Positions 25,473 through 34,602 of a stretch of DNA of 64,000 bases are shown one piece after another. The stretch lies in contig CBFGXE010000007.1 of NCBI GenBank assembly GCA_965652645.1, forward strand, positions 55,334 to 119,333. Direction: 5' to 3'. A model generated the notes under the pieces. It ran no database searches, had not been told where the DNA came from, and was given only the letters and a program-made list of their open reading frames with translations. Position 1 is the first letter of the stretch, and each line of letters opens with the position of its first letter. Made by a program: the position numbers and the translations under genes. Origin of the DNA: ZC4RG30 sp965652645. GTDB taxonomy: Bacteria; Pseudomonadota; Gammaproteobacteria; Steroidobacterales; Steroidobacteraceae.

Positions 25473-26186
25473 TCAGCCGCCACCGCCCAGGGTGGTGGAC
25501 AGCGAGAACACGAAGCGTCCCAGGTTGCGCGCGGCGGCACCCGTCTTGGCGGCGCTGCCGTCGACGTACTTGATCGCCGCGGTCCAGCCATCGACGTCCA
25601 GGCCGATGCCCAGCGACCAGTCGAGGTATTCCCCCCAGCCCAGGTTCTTGTGGTAGTCGCCAGCGACGTAGCCCAGGTGGGCCAGGAAGCTGAAGTCGTT
25701 GATCATCGGCAGGTTGAAGTTCGAGTCGATGTAGTAACCGGACTCGGAGGAACTGGCGACGTCCCACGAGTACCAGAACTTCAGATTGAAGTAGCCCTTG
25801 CTGATGCCGGCATACACTTCGGGAGTGTTGCCGCCGGTAGCATTCGGATAGGTGTAGTAGATGGCGCCGATGTCATACCCGATGGTGGCGTCGGCATCAC
25901 CACCGGCATAGCCGATGTAGGTGTCGATCTCGGTGCTCGGGCGACGGCCAAAGATCTCCCACTCCTGGGTGTTGGCGAACTTGACGTTGCTGCCCCAGAC
26001 GCCCATGTACAGGCCGGAATCGGCGCTGTAGTTCAGGCCCAGCTGGAAAGCCGGATCGCCCTGGGTCTGCGAGGTGCCACGGAAGTCATAGTCATTGGTC
26101 AGGGTCGCCGTGGCGGTGATTTCGGCGGCGCCTGCCGCCCCGGTGACGGCGAGCAAAGCCCCGGCAACCGCAATACGTGCTTTCAT
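25473..26186 (-). CDS. TorF-family putative outer-membrane porin, copy 2
   Basis: 237 residues from ATG 26186 with GGGGAG upstream. Signal peptide KARIAVAGALLAVTGAAGA, mature start AEITATATLTNDYDFRGTSQTQG, a closer match to the family opening motif than copy 1. It has the same domain layout as copy 1, including AAIKYVDGS near the C-terminus (copy 1 has TFVKWVDGS). Predicted outer-membrane beta-barrel of unknown substrate. Each copy has its own promoter-like element and terminator, so they are separate units despite being tandem. Confidence 0.86.
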   Translation of the reverse strand: MKARIAVAGALLAVTGAAGAAEITATATLTNDYDFRGTSQTQGDPAFQLGLNYSADSGLYMGVWGSNVKFANTQEWEIFGRRPSTEIDTYIGYAGGDADATIGYDIGAIYYTYPNATGGNTPEVYAGISKGYFNLKFWYSWDVASSSESGYYIDSNFNLPMINDFSFLAHLGYVAGDYHKNLGWGEYLDWSLGIGLDVDGWTAAIKYVDGSAAKTGAAARNLGRFVFSLSTTLGGGG

Positions 26187-26275
26187 CTGAATCCACTCCC
26201 CTTTATTTGTAACTCTTGCTTGAACACGGGGCACGAACGCCTGTTGCGAGACCCCGACGCACTGGCGTGAAAGCT

Positions 26276-26304
26276 AGCCTATCAGCAAGCGCCGGGAAGT
26301 AAAA
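26276..26304 (-). promoter_or_regulatory. Promoter-like element of TorF porin copy 2
   Basis: Minus strand TTTTAC (26299-26304), 17-base spacer, TAGGCT (26276-26281), 89 bases before the ATG. Matches the element of copy 1 in both hexamers and spacing. Confidence 0.4.
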
Positions 26305-26375
26305 GACTTTATGCCAGTGCAGGCAAGGCCCTGTTCCGCCAGCGTATTGTGCGGACAACGGTCGCCTGCCGAAGT

Positions 26376-27749
26376 TCATCCACCGCCGCCCAAAGCCAGC
26401 CACTGTCCGGCCGCCTGGGCCAGCGCGGAGCGGGCAAGCCAGTAGTCGCGCAATGCCCGCAGATGTCCCCGTTGCGCGTCCAGCAGGTCGAGTCGCCGGC
26501 TGAGGCGCTGGATGTCGCCCGGGTCGCCGGCGCCCAGCAACGCAGCCATGCGCTCGTGGCTGGGCAGGATGTCGCGCTCATGCCGTTCCACCAGCCGCCG
26601 CATGGTGGCGAGTTCCTCGGCATGCAGGCGGACCTGGCGACGCACCTCAAGGGCGATGGCCTCCAGCTGGCGCATGGCCGAGCGCAGCCCGGCGTCCGCC
26701 TCGAGCACCGCCTGCTGGCGCTGGTCGAACAGCGGCACCTCGAAGGCGGCATTGGGCCCGGTGAAGGGCGTACCGCCCAGGGCCTTGTCGCGAAACACGC
26801 CGATTTCCAGCTCGCTGAGCCAGCGGAACCGGCGCTGCATGGCGAGCTGGCGCAGGCGCATCTCCACCTCCTTGCTGGCGGCGATGAGGTCGAGCCGGCT
26901 GTCCATCGCGGCAGCCTCGGCCGCCGCCGGATCCGGATCGCTGCCGGGCAGCGGCGGCAGCTCGCCGGTGATTTCCCAGTCATCGCGCCAGCCGGCGATG
27001 CCCATCAGGCTGGCCAGCTCGATGCGTTCGGCGGCCACTTCCAGCCGGGCGCGATCCACCTCGCCTTCCACGTTCCACAGGTTGTTGCGGTTCGCGGGCA
27101 GGCTCTCTTCGGCGGCAAGGTCGCCGTTCGCGGCATCCACCGCGAGGATGTCGACCGCGGTGCGCATGATGTTGAGGCTGCGCTCGAGCAGCGCCAGCTG
27201 CTGGCGTGCGGCGCTGTAGCGGTACCAGGCCTCGGCCACCTGCGCCGCATGCACCGCGGCCTGCTGCGCCACTTCGTGCCGCACGCGCTCCACGTTGTGC
27301 ATGGCATGGGCACGGCGGTCGGGAATCGTCAGCAGCGAGATCACGTTCTGCAGCACGCCCATGCTGATGGTGCGGTCGGGATAGAACGCGGCCAGGTCGC
27401 CACTGGGCTTGCGTGCCCCGATGATCACCAGGGGATTGGCGGGCCGTGTGGCCCCGACCAGCTCCGCGCGCGAGATCTCCAGCTGCTCGAAACCCAGCTG
27501 CAGCACCGGGCTGGTGAGGAAGGCCACGCCGATGGCCTCGTTGAGGGTCAGGCCATCCTGCAGCAGTTGCTCGGCCTGCTCGCGGGCCTCGCGGTCGGCT
27601 TCGGGGTCGCGACGCCAGGTCATCGCGGCCGGCACGCGCCCTTCCACCAGGCTTGCGGCGGCATCGGCGTTGTCACGCGGCGTCGGCACCGCGCAGCCAC
27701 CGGCCAGCAACAGCAGTCCCAGGCAAGGCCAGCAGCGATACCGACGCAT
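26376..27749 (-). CDS. TolC-like outer-membrane efflux lipoprotein
   Basis: 457 residues. Signal with lipobox LAGGC (Cys about 19), then an alpha-helical protein with two repeats of long helices as in outer-membrane efflux proteins: LTLNEAIGVAFLTSPVLQLGFEQLEISRAELVGA in the first repeat region and EADAGLRSAMRQLEAIALEV in the second. Length matches the OEP family (about 420-480). It would form a trimeric exit duct for a tripartite pump, but no pump genes adjoin; the ABC/adaptor set at 30.2-34.5 kb is a possible but unproven partner. The gene is divergent from the hydroxyacid dehydrogenase gene, 47 bases away. Confidence 0.85.
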   Translation of the reverse strand: MRRYRCWPCLGLLLLAGGCAVPTPRDNADAAASLVEGRVPAAMTWRRDPEADREAREQAEQLLQDGLTLNEAIGVAFLTSPVLQLGFEQLEISRAELVGATRPANPLVIIGARKPSGDLAAFYPDRTISMGVLQNVISLLTIPDRRAHAMHNVERVRHEVAQQAAVHAAQVAEAWYRYSAARQQLALLERSLNIMRTAVDILAVDAANGDLAAEESLPANRNNLWNVEGEVDRARLEVAAERIELASLMGIAGWRDDWEITGELPPLPGSDPDPAAAEAAAMDSRLDLIAASKEVEMRLRQLAMQRRFRWLSELEIGVFRDKALGGTPFTGPNAAFEVPLFDQRQQAVLEADAGLRSAMRQLEAIALEVRRQVRLHAEELATMRRLVERHERDILPSHERMAALLGAGDPGDIQRLSRRLDLLDAQRGHLRALRDYWLARSALAQAAGQWLALGGGG

Positions 27750-27796
27750 GGGCGGGCACTATATAGTGCCGTGACATTCGTGGCCACGATGCCGAC

Positions 27797-28771
27797 ATGA
27801 CCCATCGCCCCCGCATCCTGCTCACCCGCCGCTGGACCAGCGAGGTGGAACAGCACCTGGCCTCCCGCTATGACGTCACGCGCAACGAACGCGACATTCC
27901 CCTCACCGCGGACGAACTGCGCCAGGCCATGCGCGACCACGACGCCCTCTGCACCACGGTGACCGATCGCATCGACGCCAGCGTGCTGGATGTCCCGGAG
28001 CGCCGCGTGCGGCTGCTGGGCAACTTCGGTGTGGGCTTCAACCACATCGACATCGCCGCGGCAAAACGGCTGGGCATCCGGGTGACCAACACGCCGGACG
28101 TGCTCACCGAAACCACGGCGGAGCTGGCCATCCTGCTGCTGCTGATGGCCACGCGCCGCGCCGGGGAAGGCGAGCGGGAGCTGCGCTCCGGGCGCTGGAC
28201 CGGCTGGCGCCCCACCCACCTGATGGGGCGGAGCCTGGACGGCAAGCTGCTGGGCCTGGTGGGGTTCGGCCGCATCGCGCAGGCCACTGCACGCAAGGCG
28301 CGGGCCGCCTTCGGCATGCAGGTCGCCTACCACAGCCGGCGCCGCGCCACCCCGGAGGTGGAGGCCCGGACCGGCGCACGCTTCTTCGCCTCGCTTGACG
28401 AGCTGCTCGCAACCGCCGATGTGGTATCGCTGCATGTCCCGGGCGGGGCCGAAACCTTCCATCTGATTGACGCGCCGCGGCTCGCGCGCATGAAGCCCGA
28501 TGCCGTGCTGGTGAACACCGCGCGCGGGCCGGTGGTGGACGAGGCCGCGCTGGCCACCGCGCTGGCAGAGGGGCACATCGGCGCCGCGGGACTCGACGTA
28601 TATGAAGAGGAGCCCCGCGTGCATCCCGCCCTGCTCGCGCTGGAAAACGTGGTGCTGCTGCCCCACCTGGGCAGTGCCACGGAAGAAACCCGCACCGCCA
28701 TGGGCATGCGCGTGGCCGGGAACCTGCATGCCTTCTTCGCCGGGCAGCCGTTGCGCGATCCGGTGTGCTGA
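27797..28771 (+). CDS. D-2-hydroxyacid dehydrogenase (glyoxylate/hydroxypyruvate reductase)
   Basis: 324 residues of the D-isomer-specific 2-hydroxyacid dehydrogenase family. NAD(P) loop GLVGFGRIAQA, substrate-binding NFGVGFNHID, and the catalytic triad Arg243 (NTARGPVVDE), Glu in DVYEEEP and His in LLPHLGSAT. This pattern fits glyoxylate/hydroxypyruvate reductase (GyaR/GhrB). The next gene overlaps its 3' end and encodes a D-glycerate 3-kinase, so the likely product is D-glycerate. The two enzymes then turn hydroxypyruvate into 3-phosphoglycerate. Confidence 0.9.
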   Translation: MTHRPRILLTRRWTSEVEQHLASRYDVTRNERDIPLTADELRQAMRDHDALCTTVTDRIDASVLDVPERRVRLLGNFGVGFNHIDIAAAKRLGIRVTNTPDVLTETTAELAILLLLMATRRAGEGERELRSGRWTGWRPTHLMGRSLDGKLLGLVGFGRIAQATARKARAAFGMQVAYHSRRRATPEVEARTGARFFASLDELLATADVVSLHVPGGAETFHLIDAPRLARMKPDAVLVNTARGPVVDEAALATALAEGHIGAAGLDVYEEEPRVHPALLALENVVLLPHLGSATEETRTAMGMRVAGNLHAFFAGQPLRDPVC

Positions 28772-29652
28772 GCGCGGTGGCGGACTGGGTCGACAGCTTC
28801 CTGCAACGCGAGCGGCTGCCGGCCGCCTATCGCGACACCATCAACAATGCGCTGCTGCCGCTGGCCGCGGCCATCACACAGCGTGCCCGCCTCTCCGACC
28901 ACCTGGTGCTGGTGGGCCTGAGCGGCGCGCAGGGCAGCGGCAAGTCCACCGCCGCCGCGGCGCTGGTGGAGCTGCTGGCCCGCGAGGGGCTGCCAGCCAC
29001 GGCGCTGTCCATTGATGACTTCTACCTGCCGCGCGCCGCCCGCGAGGAGCTGGCGCGCGAGGTGCACCCGCTGCTGGCCACCCGCGGCGTGCCGGGCACG
29101 CACGATGTGGAACTGGCGCAGGCCACCATCGATTCACTGGCAGGTGACGAACCCGTGCTGCTGCCCTCCTTCGACAAGGCCCGCGATGACCGCCGCCCCC
29201 GCCGCGAATGGCGCACGGTGACCGGCCCGCTGCGCGTGGTGGTCCTTGAAGGCTGGTGCGTGGGGGCGCGTCCCCAGTCGCCGGAAGAACTGGCCACGCC
29301 CATCAATGCGCTGGAGCGGGACGAGGATGCCGACGGCCGCTGGCGCGCCAGCGTGAATGCCGCCCTGTCCGGCCCCTACCGCCCGCTGTTCGACCGGCTG
29401 TCACCGCTGGTGCTGCTGCAGGCGCCCTCCTTCGAGGTGGTGCAAGGCTGGCGCGCCGAGCAGGAACGCAAGCTGCGGGCGAAGCTGGAGTCCGGGGGCG
29501 CCGACACCAGCCGCGTGATGGATGATGCCGGCATCGCCCGCTTCATCGCCCACTACGAACGCGTGACGCGGCACATCCTCGCGGAGATGCCGCGTCGCGC
29601 CGATCACATCATCCGGCTTTCCACTTCGCGTACCGCTCACTGGCTGCGTTGA
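28765..29652 (+). CDS. D-glycerate 3-kinase, plant (GLYK) type
   Basis: 295 residues from GTG 28765, overlapping the dehydrogenase by seven bases. P-loop GLSGAQGSGKST at residues 51-62, then SIDDFYLPRA, VPGTHDVELAQ, LPSFDKARDDR and VVLEGWCVGARP. This series is characteristic of the P-loop GLYK family found in plants, fungi and some proteobacteria (E. coli YggC is similar). It is unlike the GarK/GlxK glycerate 2-kinases. It phosphorylates D-glycerate to 3-phosphoglycerate. The 3' end overlaps ppa by 44 bases on the opposite strand. Confidence 0.9.
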   Translation: MLSAVADWVDSFLQRERLPAAYRDTINNALLPLAAAITQRARLSDHLVLVGLSGAQGSGKSTAAAALVELLAREGLPATALSIDDFYLPRAAREELAREVHPLLATRGVPGTHDVELAQATIDSLAGDEPVLLPSFDKARDDRRPRREWRTVTGPLRVVVLEGWCVGARPQSPEELATPINALERDEDADGRWRASVNAALSGPYRPLFDRLSPLVLLQAPSFEVVQGWRAEQERKLRAKLESGGADTSRVMDDAGIARFIAHYERVTRHILAEMPRRADHIIRLSTSRTAHWLR

Positions 29653-30148
29653 TGCACTCGCGGGCCTCGGCGGCATCGCCCCAGCCCAGCACCTTCACCC
29701 ACTTGCCGGGCTCCAGGTCCTTGTAGTGCTCGAAGAAATGCTGGATCTGCTGGCGGGTGATCTCCGGCAGGTCGGTGTATTCGTGCACGTGCTCGTAGCG
29801 GCGCGTGAGCCTGGGCACCGGCACGGCCACGATCTTCTCGTCGCCTCCGGCCTCGTCCTGCATCTTCAGCACGCCCACCGGGCGCACCGCGACCACCGCG
29901 CCGGGAACCACGCCGCGCTGGTTGGCGATGATCACGTCGCAGGGATCGCCGTCTTCCGACAGGGTGTGCGGGATGAAGCCGTAGTTGCCGGGATAACGCA
30001 TGGCCGTATAGAGGAAACGATCCACCACCATCGCGCCGGATGCCTTGTGCATCTCGTACTTGATGGGTTCGCCACCCACTGGCACCTCCACGACGACGTT
30101 GACCTCATGGGGCGGATTGCTGCCAATGGGAAGGGCATCGAGACGCAT
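29609..30148 (-). CDS. ppa: Inorganic pyrophosphatase (family I)
   Basis: 179 residues, the usual size of hexameric bacterial family I enzymes. The catalytic acidic cluster is EDGDPCDVI, preceded by DRFLYTAMRYPGNYGFIPHT, and KWVKVLGW lies near the C-terminus. It hydrolyses PPi to orthophosphate with Mg2+. Start ATG at 30148. It ends inside the 3' end of the convergent glycerate kinase gene, an unusually long 44-base overlap for two conserved proteins. Confidence 0.96.
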   Translation of the reverse strand: MRLDALPIGSNPPHEVNVVVEVPVGGEPIKYEMHKASGAMVVDRFLYTAMRYPGNYGFIPHTLSEDGDPCDVIIANQRGVVPGAVVAVRPVGVLKMQDEAGGDEKIVAVPVPRLTRRYEHVHEYTDLPEITRQQIQHFFEHYKDLEPGKWVKVLGWGDAAEARECINAASERYAKWKAG

Positions 30149-30234
30149 ACAGACTCCGGGGAAATAAAACGGGGGAAAGGGGGGACCGTGCAGGGGTGGG
30201 GGACCCCATGCAGGGCGCGGGATTATCGCGCATC

Positions 30235-30966
30235 ATGCGCCGCATGGTCCAAGGCTCCGGCGAGGATTCCGTCTACCACCTGGAGGGCGTGCAGAAGCGT
30301 TACGGCGAGGGCGAGGCGGCCGTCCTCGCGCTGCGCGGCGTCGACCTCACCGTCCGCCCCGGCGAGCTCATCGTGCTGCTGGGGCCGTCCGGCTCCGGCA
30401 AATCCACGCTGCTGAACATCCTGGGGGGGCTGGACCGCCCCACGGCCGGCCATGCCTGGTCCGGCAGCCTCGACCTGGCTACCGCCAGCGACGCCGCCAT
30501 CACTGCCTTCCGGCGCCGCAACGTGGGATTCGTGTTCCAGTTCTACAACCTCATCGCCAGCCTCACCGCCGAAGAGAACGTGGAGCTGGTCACCGAGGTG
30601 GCCGATGACCCCATGCCGGCCGCCGAGGCGCTGGACCTGGTGGGCCTGGCGCCGCGCCGGCGGCATTTCCCGGCCCAGCTCTCCGGCGGCGAACAGCAGC
30701 GCGTGGCCATTGCCCGCGCCATCGCCAAGCGCCCGCGCGTGCTGCTGTGCGACGAACCCACCGGCGCGCTGGACGTGGCCACCGGCATCCGCGTACTCGA
30801 AACCCTGGTGCGCGCCAACGAGCAGCTGGGGACCACCACGCTGCTGATCACGCACAACGCCGACATCGCCTCCATCGGCGACCGGGTGATCCGCTTCGCC
30901 GATGGCGCGATCCGTGGCATCGACACCAACGCCAGCCGCGCGCGCCCGGGAGACCTGCAGTGGTGA
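30235..30966 (+). CDS. ABC transporter ATPase, LolD/MacB type
   Basis: 243 residues. Walker A LLGPSGSGKSTLL, Q-loop GFVFQFYNLI, signature LSGGEQQRVAIARA and Walker B VLLCDEPTGALD, all typical of the LolD/MacB/FtsE group of mechanotransmitting ABC systems. The start is uncertain: ATG at 30235 or 30244 both give a natural N-terminus, and a longer frame begins at 30196. The stop overlaps the permease start as GTGA (30963-30966). Confidence 0.9.
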   Translation: MRRMVQGSGEDSVYHLEGVQKRYGEGEAAVLALRGVDLTVRPGELIVLLGPSGSGKSTLLNILGGLDRPTAGHAWSGSLDLATASDAAITAFRRRNVGFVFQFYNLIASLTAEENVELVTEVADDPMPAAEALDLVGLAPRRRHFPAQLSGGEQQRVAIARAIAKRPRVLLCDEPTGALDVATGIRVLETLVRANEQLGTTTLLITHNADIASIGDRVIRFADGAIRGIDTNASRARPGDLQW

Positions 30967-33332
30967 GCCTCTCGAAGCTCGACCGCAAGCTGCTGCGCGA
31001 CATCGGCCGCATGAAGATGCAGATGGCCGCCGTCAGCGCGGTGCTGGCCTGCGGGGTGGTGCTGGCCGTGATGGCCAACGGCATGTACGACTCGCTGGAA
31101 GAGGCGCGCGATACCTACTACGACGAATACCGCATGGCCGACCTCGCCGCCGGCGTGGTGCGCGCGCCGCTGGGCGTGCTGCGGCAGATCGAGGACATCC
31201 CCGGCATACGCGAGCTGGAGGCGCGGGTCTCCGGTGTCGGCCTGCTGGACATGCCCGGCCGCAGCGAGCCGGTTTCCGCCCAGCTGGTCTCGCTGCCCGA
31301 AGGGCGCACGCCCCGCGTGAACAACCTGGTGCTGCGCGCCGGCCGCATGCCCGCGCCCGCGCGCGACAACGAGGCGCTGGTCAACGAGGCCTTCGCCGAG
31401 GCCAACGGGCTTTCACCGGGCGACACCCTGGCGGCGCTCATCTATGGCCGGCGCCGCGAGGTCACCGTCACCGGCATCGCCAGCAGCCCCGAGTTCGTGT
31501 TCGCGGTCGCGCCCGGCGCCATGCTGCCCGAGCCGGAACGTTTCGGCGTGCTGTGGATGAACCGCGAGGCACTGGGCCGCGCCTTCGACCTCGACGGGGC
31601 GTTCAACGACCTGGTGCTGCGCCTGGAACCCGGCGCCAGCGAACCTGAAGTAGTCAGCGCCATCGACCGGGTGCTGGAGCGCCACGGCGGACGCGGCGCC
31701 TACGGCCGCGACCGGATGCTCTCGGCGCGCTTCATGGCCGACGAGCTGGCCAGCCTGAAGACCATGGCCGGCATCCTGCCGCCGGTGTTCCTGCTGGTGG
31801 CAGCCTTCCTGCTCAACGTGTCGCTGTCGCGCCTGGTGACCACCGAACGATCCAACATCGGGCTGCTGAAGTCCTTCGGCTACGGCAACCGCAGCATCGC
31901 CCTGCACTACGCCAAGTTCGCGCTGGTGTTCGGCGTGCTCGGCGGCATCATCGGCGCCATCGGCGGACGGCTGGTGGGCGAGTTCGTGGCCGGCGTCTAT
32001 GCCAGCGTGTACCAGATCCCCGGCCTCGCGTTCACGGCCGGGCCGGCCGTGTACCTCAATGCCATCCTCATCACCCTGCTGGCCGCGCTGGCCGGCGCGG
32101 TGCAGGCCGTGCGCAAGGCCGTGGCGCTGCCACCGGCCGCGGCGCTGGCGCCTCCCGCCCCCACCGGCTTCGGCCACGCGGGCGGACTCATCGAGGATTT
32201 CACCGCGCGCCTCGACGGCAAGTCGCGCATGGTGGCGCGGCGCATCCTGCGTTTTCCCCGCCGCGCCGCCACCACGGTGATCGGCATCGCCCTGGCCACC
32301 GCCTTGATGGTCACCACACAGCACTTCCCGCTGTCGCTGGACCGCATCATCAACGTCACCTTCGGCGTGGCGCAGCGCATGGATGCCATGCTGGCCTTCT
32401 CCGAGGCGGCGGATGATTCCATCCTGCGCGACGTGGCCCACCTGCCCGGCGTGCTCCGCGTGGAGCCGCTGCGCACCGCCGAGGTGGTGTTCGAGGCCGG
32501 CAGCCGGCGCGAACGCAATTCCATTTCCGGCGTGCCCGAGGGTGCGTCCCTCAACCGCCTGCTCGATGCCAACCTGGTGGCAGTCGCCGCACGGCGCGAC
32601 GGGCTCACGCTGTCGGAGAACCTGGCGAACAAGCTGGCCGTGGGACCGGGCGACACGGTGCGCCTCACCGCCACCGACGGCCACCGCGCCAGCGTGGAGT
32701 TGCCGGTAGTGGCCATCGTGCGGCCTTACCTCGCCGCCTCCTCCTACATCGAGCTGGAGACCCTCGGCCGCCTGCTGCGCGAACCCGGCCGCGTGACCGC
32801 CGCGCACCTGCTGCTGGACCGGGGCGAGCGCGATGCCTTCAGCGCACAGGCCAAGGAACTGCCGCGCATCGTCTCCGTGAGTTACCTGGACAACGCGCGC
32901 GATTCGATGACGCAGCTCCTGAGCCAGGGCTCGGGGTTCTTCAACGGCATGTTCATCCTCTTCTCCTGCCTGATGGCCGCGGGCGTGGCGTTCTCCTCCG
33001 CCCGGGTGACGCTGGCCGAACAGGAACGCGACCTCGCCACGCTGCGCGTGCTCGGCTTCCGCCGCGGCGAGGCCTCCTACGTGCTGCTGGCCGAAATCGG
33101 CGCCCTGCTGCTGCTGGCGCTGCCGCTGGGCGCATTGCTGGGCCGCTGGCTGTCACAGTGGCTGATGTCGCAGTTCCAGACCGACATGTTCACCTTCCCC
33201 TACATCACCGGCCCCATCGCCTATGGCAAGCCCATGCTCTTCGTGGTGGTGGCCGTGGCCGCGGCGGCGCTGCTGGTGCGGCGGGGGGTGGATCGACTGG
33301 ACATGGTGGGCGTGCTGAAATCAAGGGACTGA
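30963..33332 (+). CDS. FtsX-like ABC permease with duplicated FtsX domains
   Basis: 789 residues from GTG 30963. One helix at about residues 18-38, a periplasmic domain to about 260, then a first FtsX block of three helices (LPPVFLLVAAFLLNVSLSRL onward). A second periplasmic domain follows and a second three-helix FtsX block closes the protein (FFNGMFILFSCLMAAGVAF onward). This is the full-length, internally duplicated LolC/MacB-superfamily layout seen in putative macrolide or lipoprotein transporters. It is followed two bases later by the adaptor gene. Confidence 0.9.
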   Translation: MSLSKLDRKLLRDIGRMKMQMAAVSAVLACGVVLAVMANGMYDSLEEARDTYYDEYRMADLAAGVVRAPLGVLRQIEDIPGIRELEARVSGVGLLDMPGRSEPVSAQLVSLPEGRTPRVNNLVLRAGRMPAPARDNEALVNEAFAEANGLSPGDTLAALIYGRRREVTVTGIASSPEFVFAVAPGAMLPEPERFGVLWMNREALGRAFDLDGAFNDLVLRLEPGASEPEVVSAIDRVLERHGGRGAYGRDRMLSARFMADELASLKTMAGILPPVFLLVAAFLLNVSLSRLVTTERSNIGLLKSFGYGNRSIALHYAKFALVFGVLGGIIGAIGGRLVGEFVAGVYASVYQIPGLAFTAGPAVYLNAILITLLAALAGAVQAVRKAVALPPAAALAPPAPTGFGHAGGLIEDFTARLDGKSRMVARRILRFPRRAATTVIGIALATALMVTTQHFPLSLDRIINVTFGVAQRMDAMLAFSEAADDSILRDVAHLPGVLRVEPLRTAEVVFEAGSRRERNSISGVPEGASLNRLLDANLVAVAARRDGLTLSENLANKLAVGPGDTVRLTATDGHRASVELPVVAIVRPYLAASSYIELETLGRLLREPGRVTAAHLLLDRGERDAFSAQAKELPRIVSVSYLDNARDSMTQLLSQGSGFFNGMFILFSCLMAAGVAFSSARVTLAEQERDLATLRVLGFRRGEASYVLLAEIGALLLLALPLGALLGRWLSQWLMSQFQTDMFTFPYITGPIAYGKPMLFVVVAVAAAALLVRRGVDRLDMVGVLKSRD

Positions 33333-33333
33333 G

Positions 33334-34500
33334 ATGAACCAGGAGAACTTCAAGGATCGCCGCCGCCGCGTGCGCCTGTTCTGGATCGGTGCGGCCGTGC
33401 TCATCGCGCTGGTGCTGGCATGGCTGATGTGGCCTCGCCCGGTGGAGGTCGAGGTCACCGTCATCGACCGCGGCGACCTCGAGCTCACGCTGCTGGATGA
33501 GGGCCGCACGCGCATGCATGACGTCTATACCGTGTCCGCGCCGGTGTCCGGCCGCCTGCTGCGCGTGGACGTGGAGCCCGGCGACGCCGTGCGGAAGGGC
33601 GCAGTGATCGCACGCATGACGCAGGCCCAGGCCGGCTTCCTCGACACCCGCAGCGACATCGCTGCCCGCGCGGCCGTCGACGCGGCGCAGGCCGCGCTGC
33701 GCGCCGCCGAGACCGACCTTGAGCTGGCCAGCCGCGAGCATGAGCGCATCCGCGCGCTGGCGGAGCGCCAGCTCGTGGCCCAGGCCGCGGTGGACAACAG
33801 CCAGGCACGACTTGATGCCGCGCGCGCCGCACGCGATGCCCGCGCCGCGGAGCTGGCGCGCGCCCGCAGCGCGCTGCAGCCGGCCGACCGCAGCGGCGGC
33901 GCCAGCGTGGACATCCATGCGCCGGCCGACGGCCGCGTGCTCTCCGTGCCACAGAAGAGCGAGAACGTGCTGGCCGCCGGCACGCCGCTGATCCTCATCG
34001 GCGATCCTGCGCACATCGAAGTGGTGGCCGAGTTCCTCTCGCAGGACGCCGTGCGCATGCAGCCCGGCGCGCCCGCCCGCATCGAGAACTGGGGTGGCGA
34101 ACCACTGGCCGCCGTGGTGGAACGCATCGAGCCGGTGGCGCGCATGAAGGTGTCGGCGCTGGGCGTGGAGGAACAGCGCACCAACGTGATCCTGCAGTTC
34201 GCGGACGCCGCGGCCGCAGCCCGCCTGGGCCACGACTATCGCGTGGACGCCCGCGTCACCATCGACGAGGCGAAGGACGCGGTGCGTGCTCCACTTGGCG
34301 CGCTGTTCCGCCATGGCGATGGCTGGGCCGTCTACAGGGTGAACTCCGAAGGACGCATCGAACTGGTGCCCGTGACCACCGGCATCTCCGACACCAGCCA
34401 TCGCGAGATCCGCGAGGGACTTTCCCCCGGCGACACCGTCGTGCTGTTCCCCGGCAACAACATCGCCGCCGGCCTGCGCGTGAAACCGCGCGCCGGCTGA
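33334..34500 (+). CDS. Periplasmic adaptor (HlyD/MacA-type membrane-fusion protein)
   Basis: 388 residues. A basic N-terminus precedes one membrane anchor (about 14-32). A split lipoyl domain follows (first half VSAPVSGRLLRVDVEPGDAVRKG, second half IHAPADGRVLSVPQKSENV), separated by an Ala/Glu/Arg-rich coiled-coil hairpin of about residues 105-185. The beta-barrel and membrane-proximal domains come after. With the preceding ATPase and permease it makes a MacAB- or DevBCA-like export unit. No outer-membrane channel adjoins; the TolC-like gene at 26.4-27.7 kb is a candidate partner. Confidence 0.9.
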   Translation: MNQENFKDRRRRVRLFWIGAAVLIALVLAWLMWPRPVEVEVTVIDRGDLELTLLDEGRTRMHDVYTVSAPVSGRLLRVDVEPGDAVRKGAVIARMTQAQAGFLDTRSDIAARAAVDAAQAALRAAETDLELASREHERIRALAERQLVAQAAVDNSQARLDAARAARDARAAELARARSALQPADRSGGASVDIHAPADGRVLSVPQKSENVLAAGTPLILIGDPAHIEVVAEFLSQDAVRMQPGAPARIENWGGEPLAAVVERIEPVARMKVSALGVEEQRTNVILQFADAAAAARLGHDYRVDARVTIDEAKDAVRAPLGALFRHGDGWAVYRVNSEGRIELVPVTTGISDTSHREIREGLSPGDTVVLFPGNNIAAGLRVKPRAG

Positions 34501-34602
34501 GCCTTCCGGAAGCCACCTACAGCAACATCGGCGTTCCGCCTACCGCCACCGGCAACGTCCCGCCGCACCATGGCCGCACCGAAGGCCAGCGGAGATCCAC
34601 GC

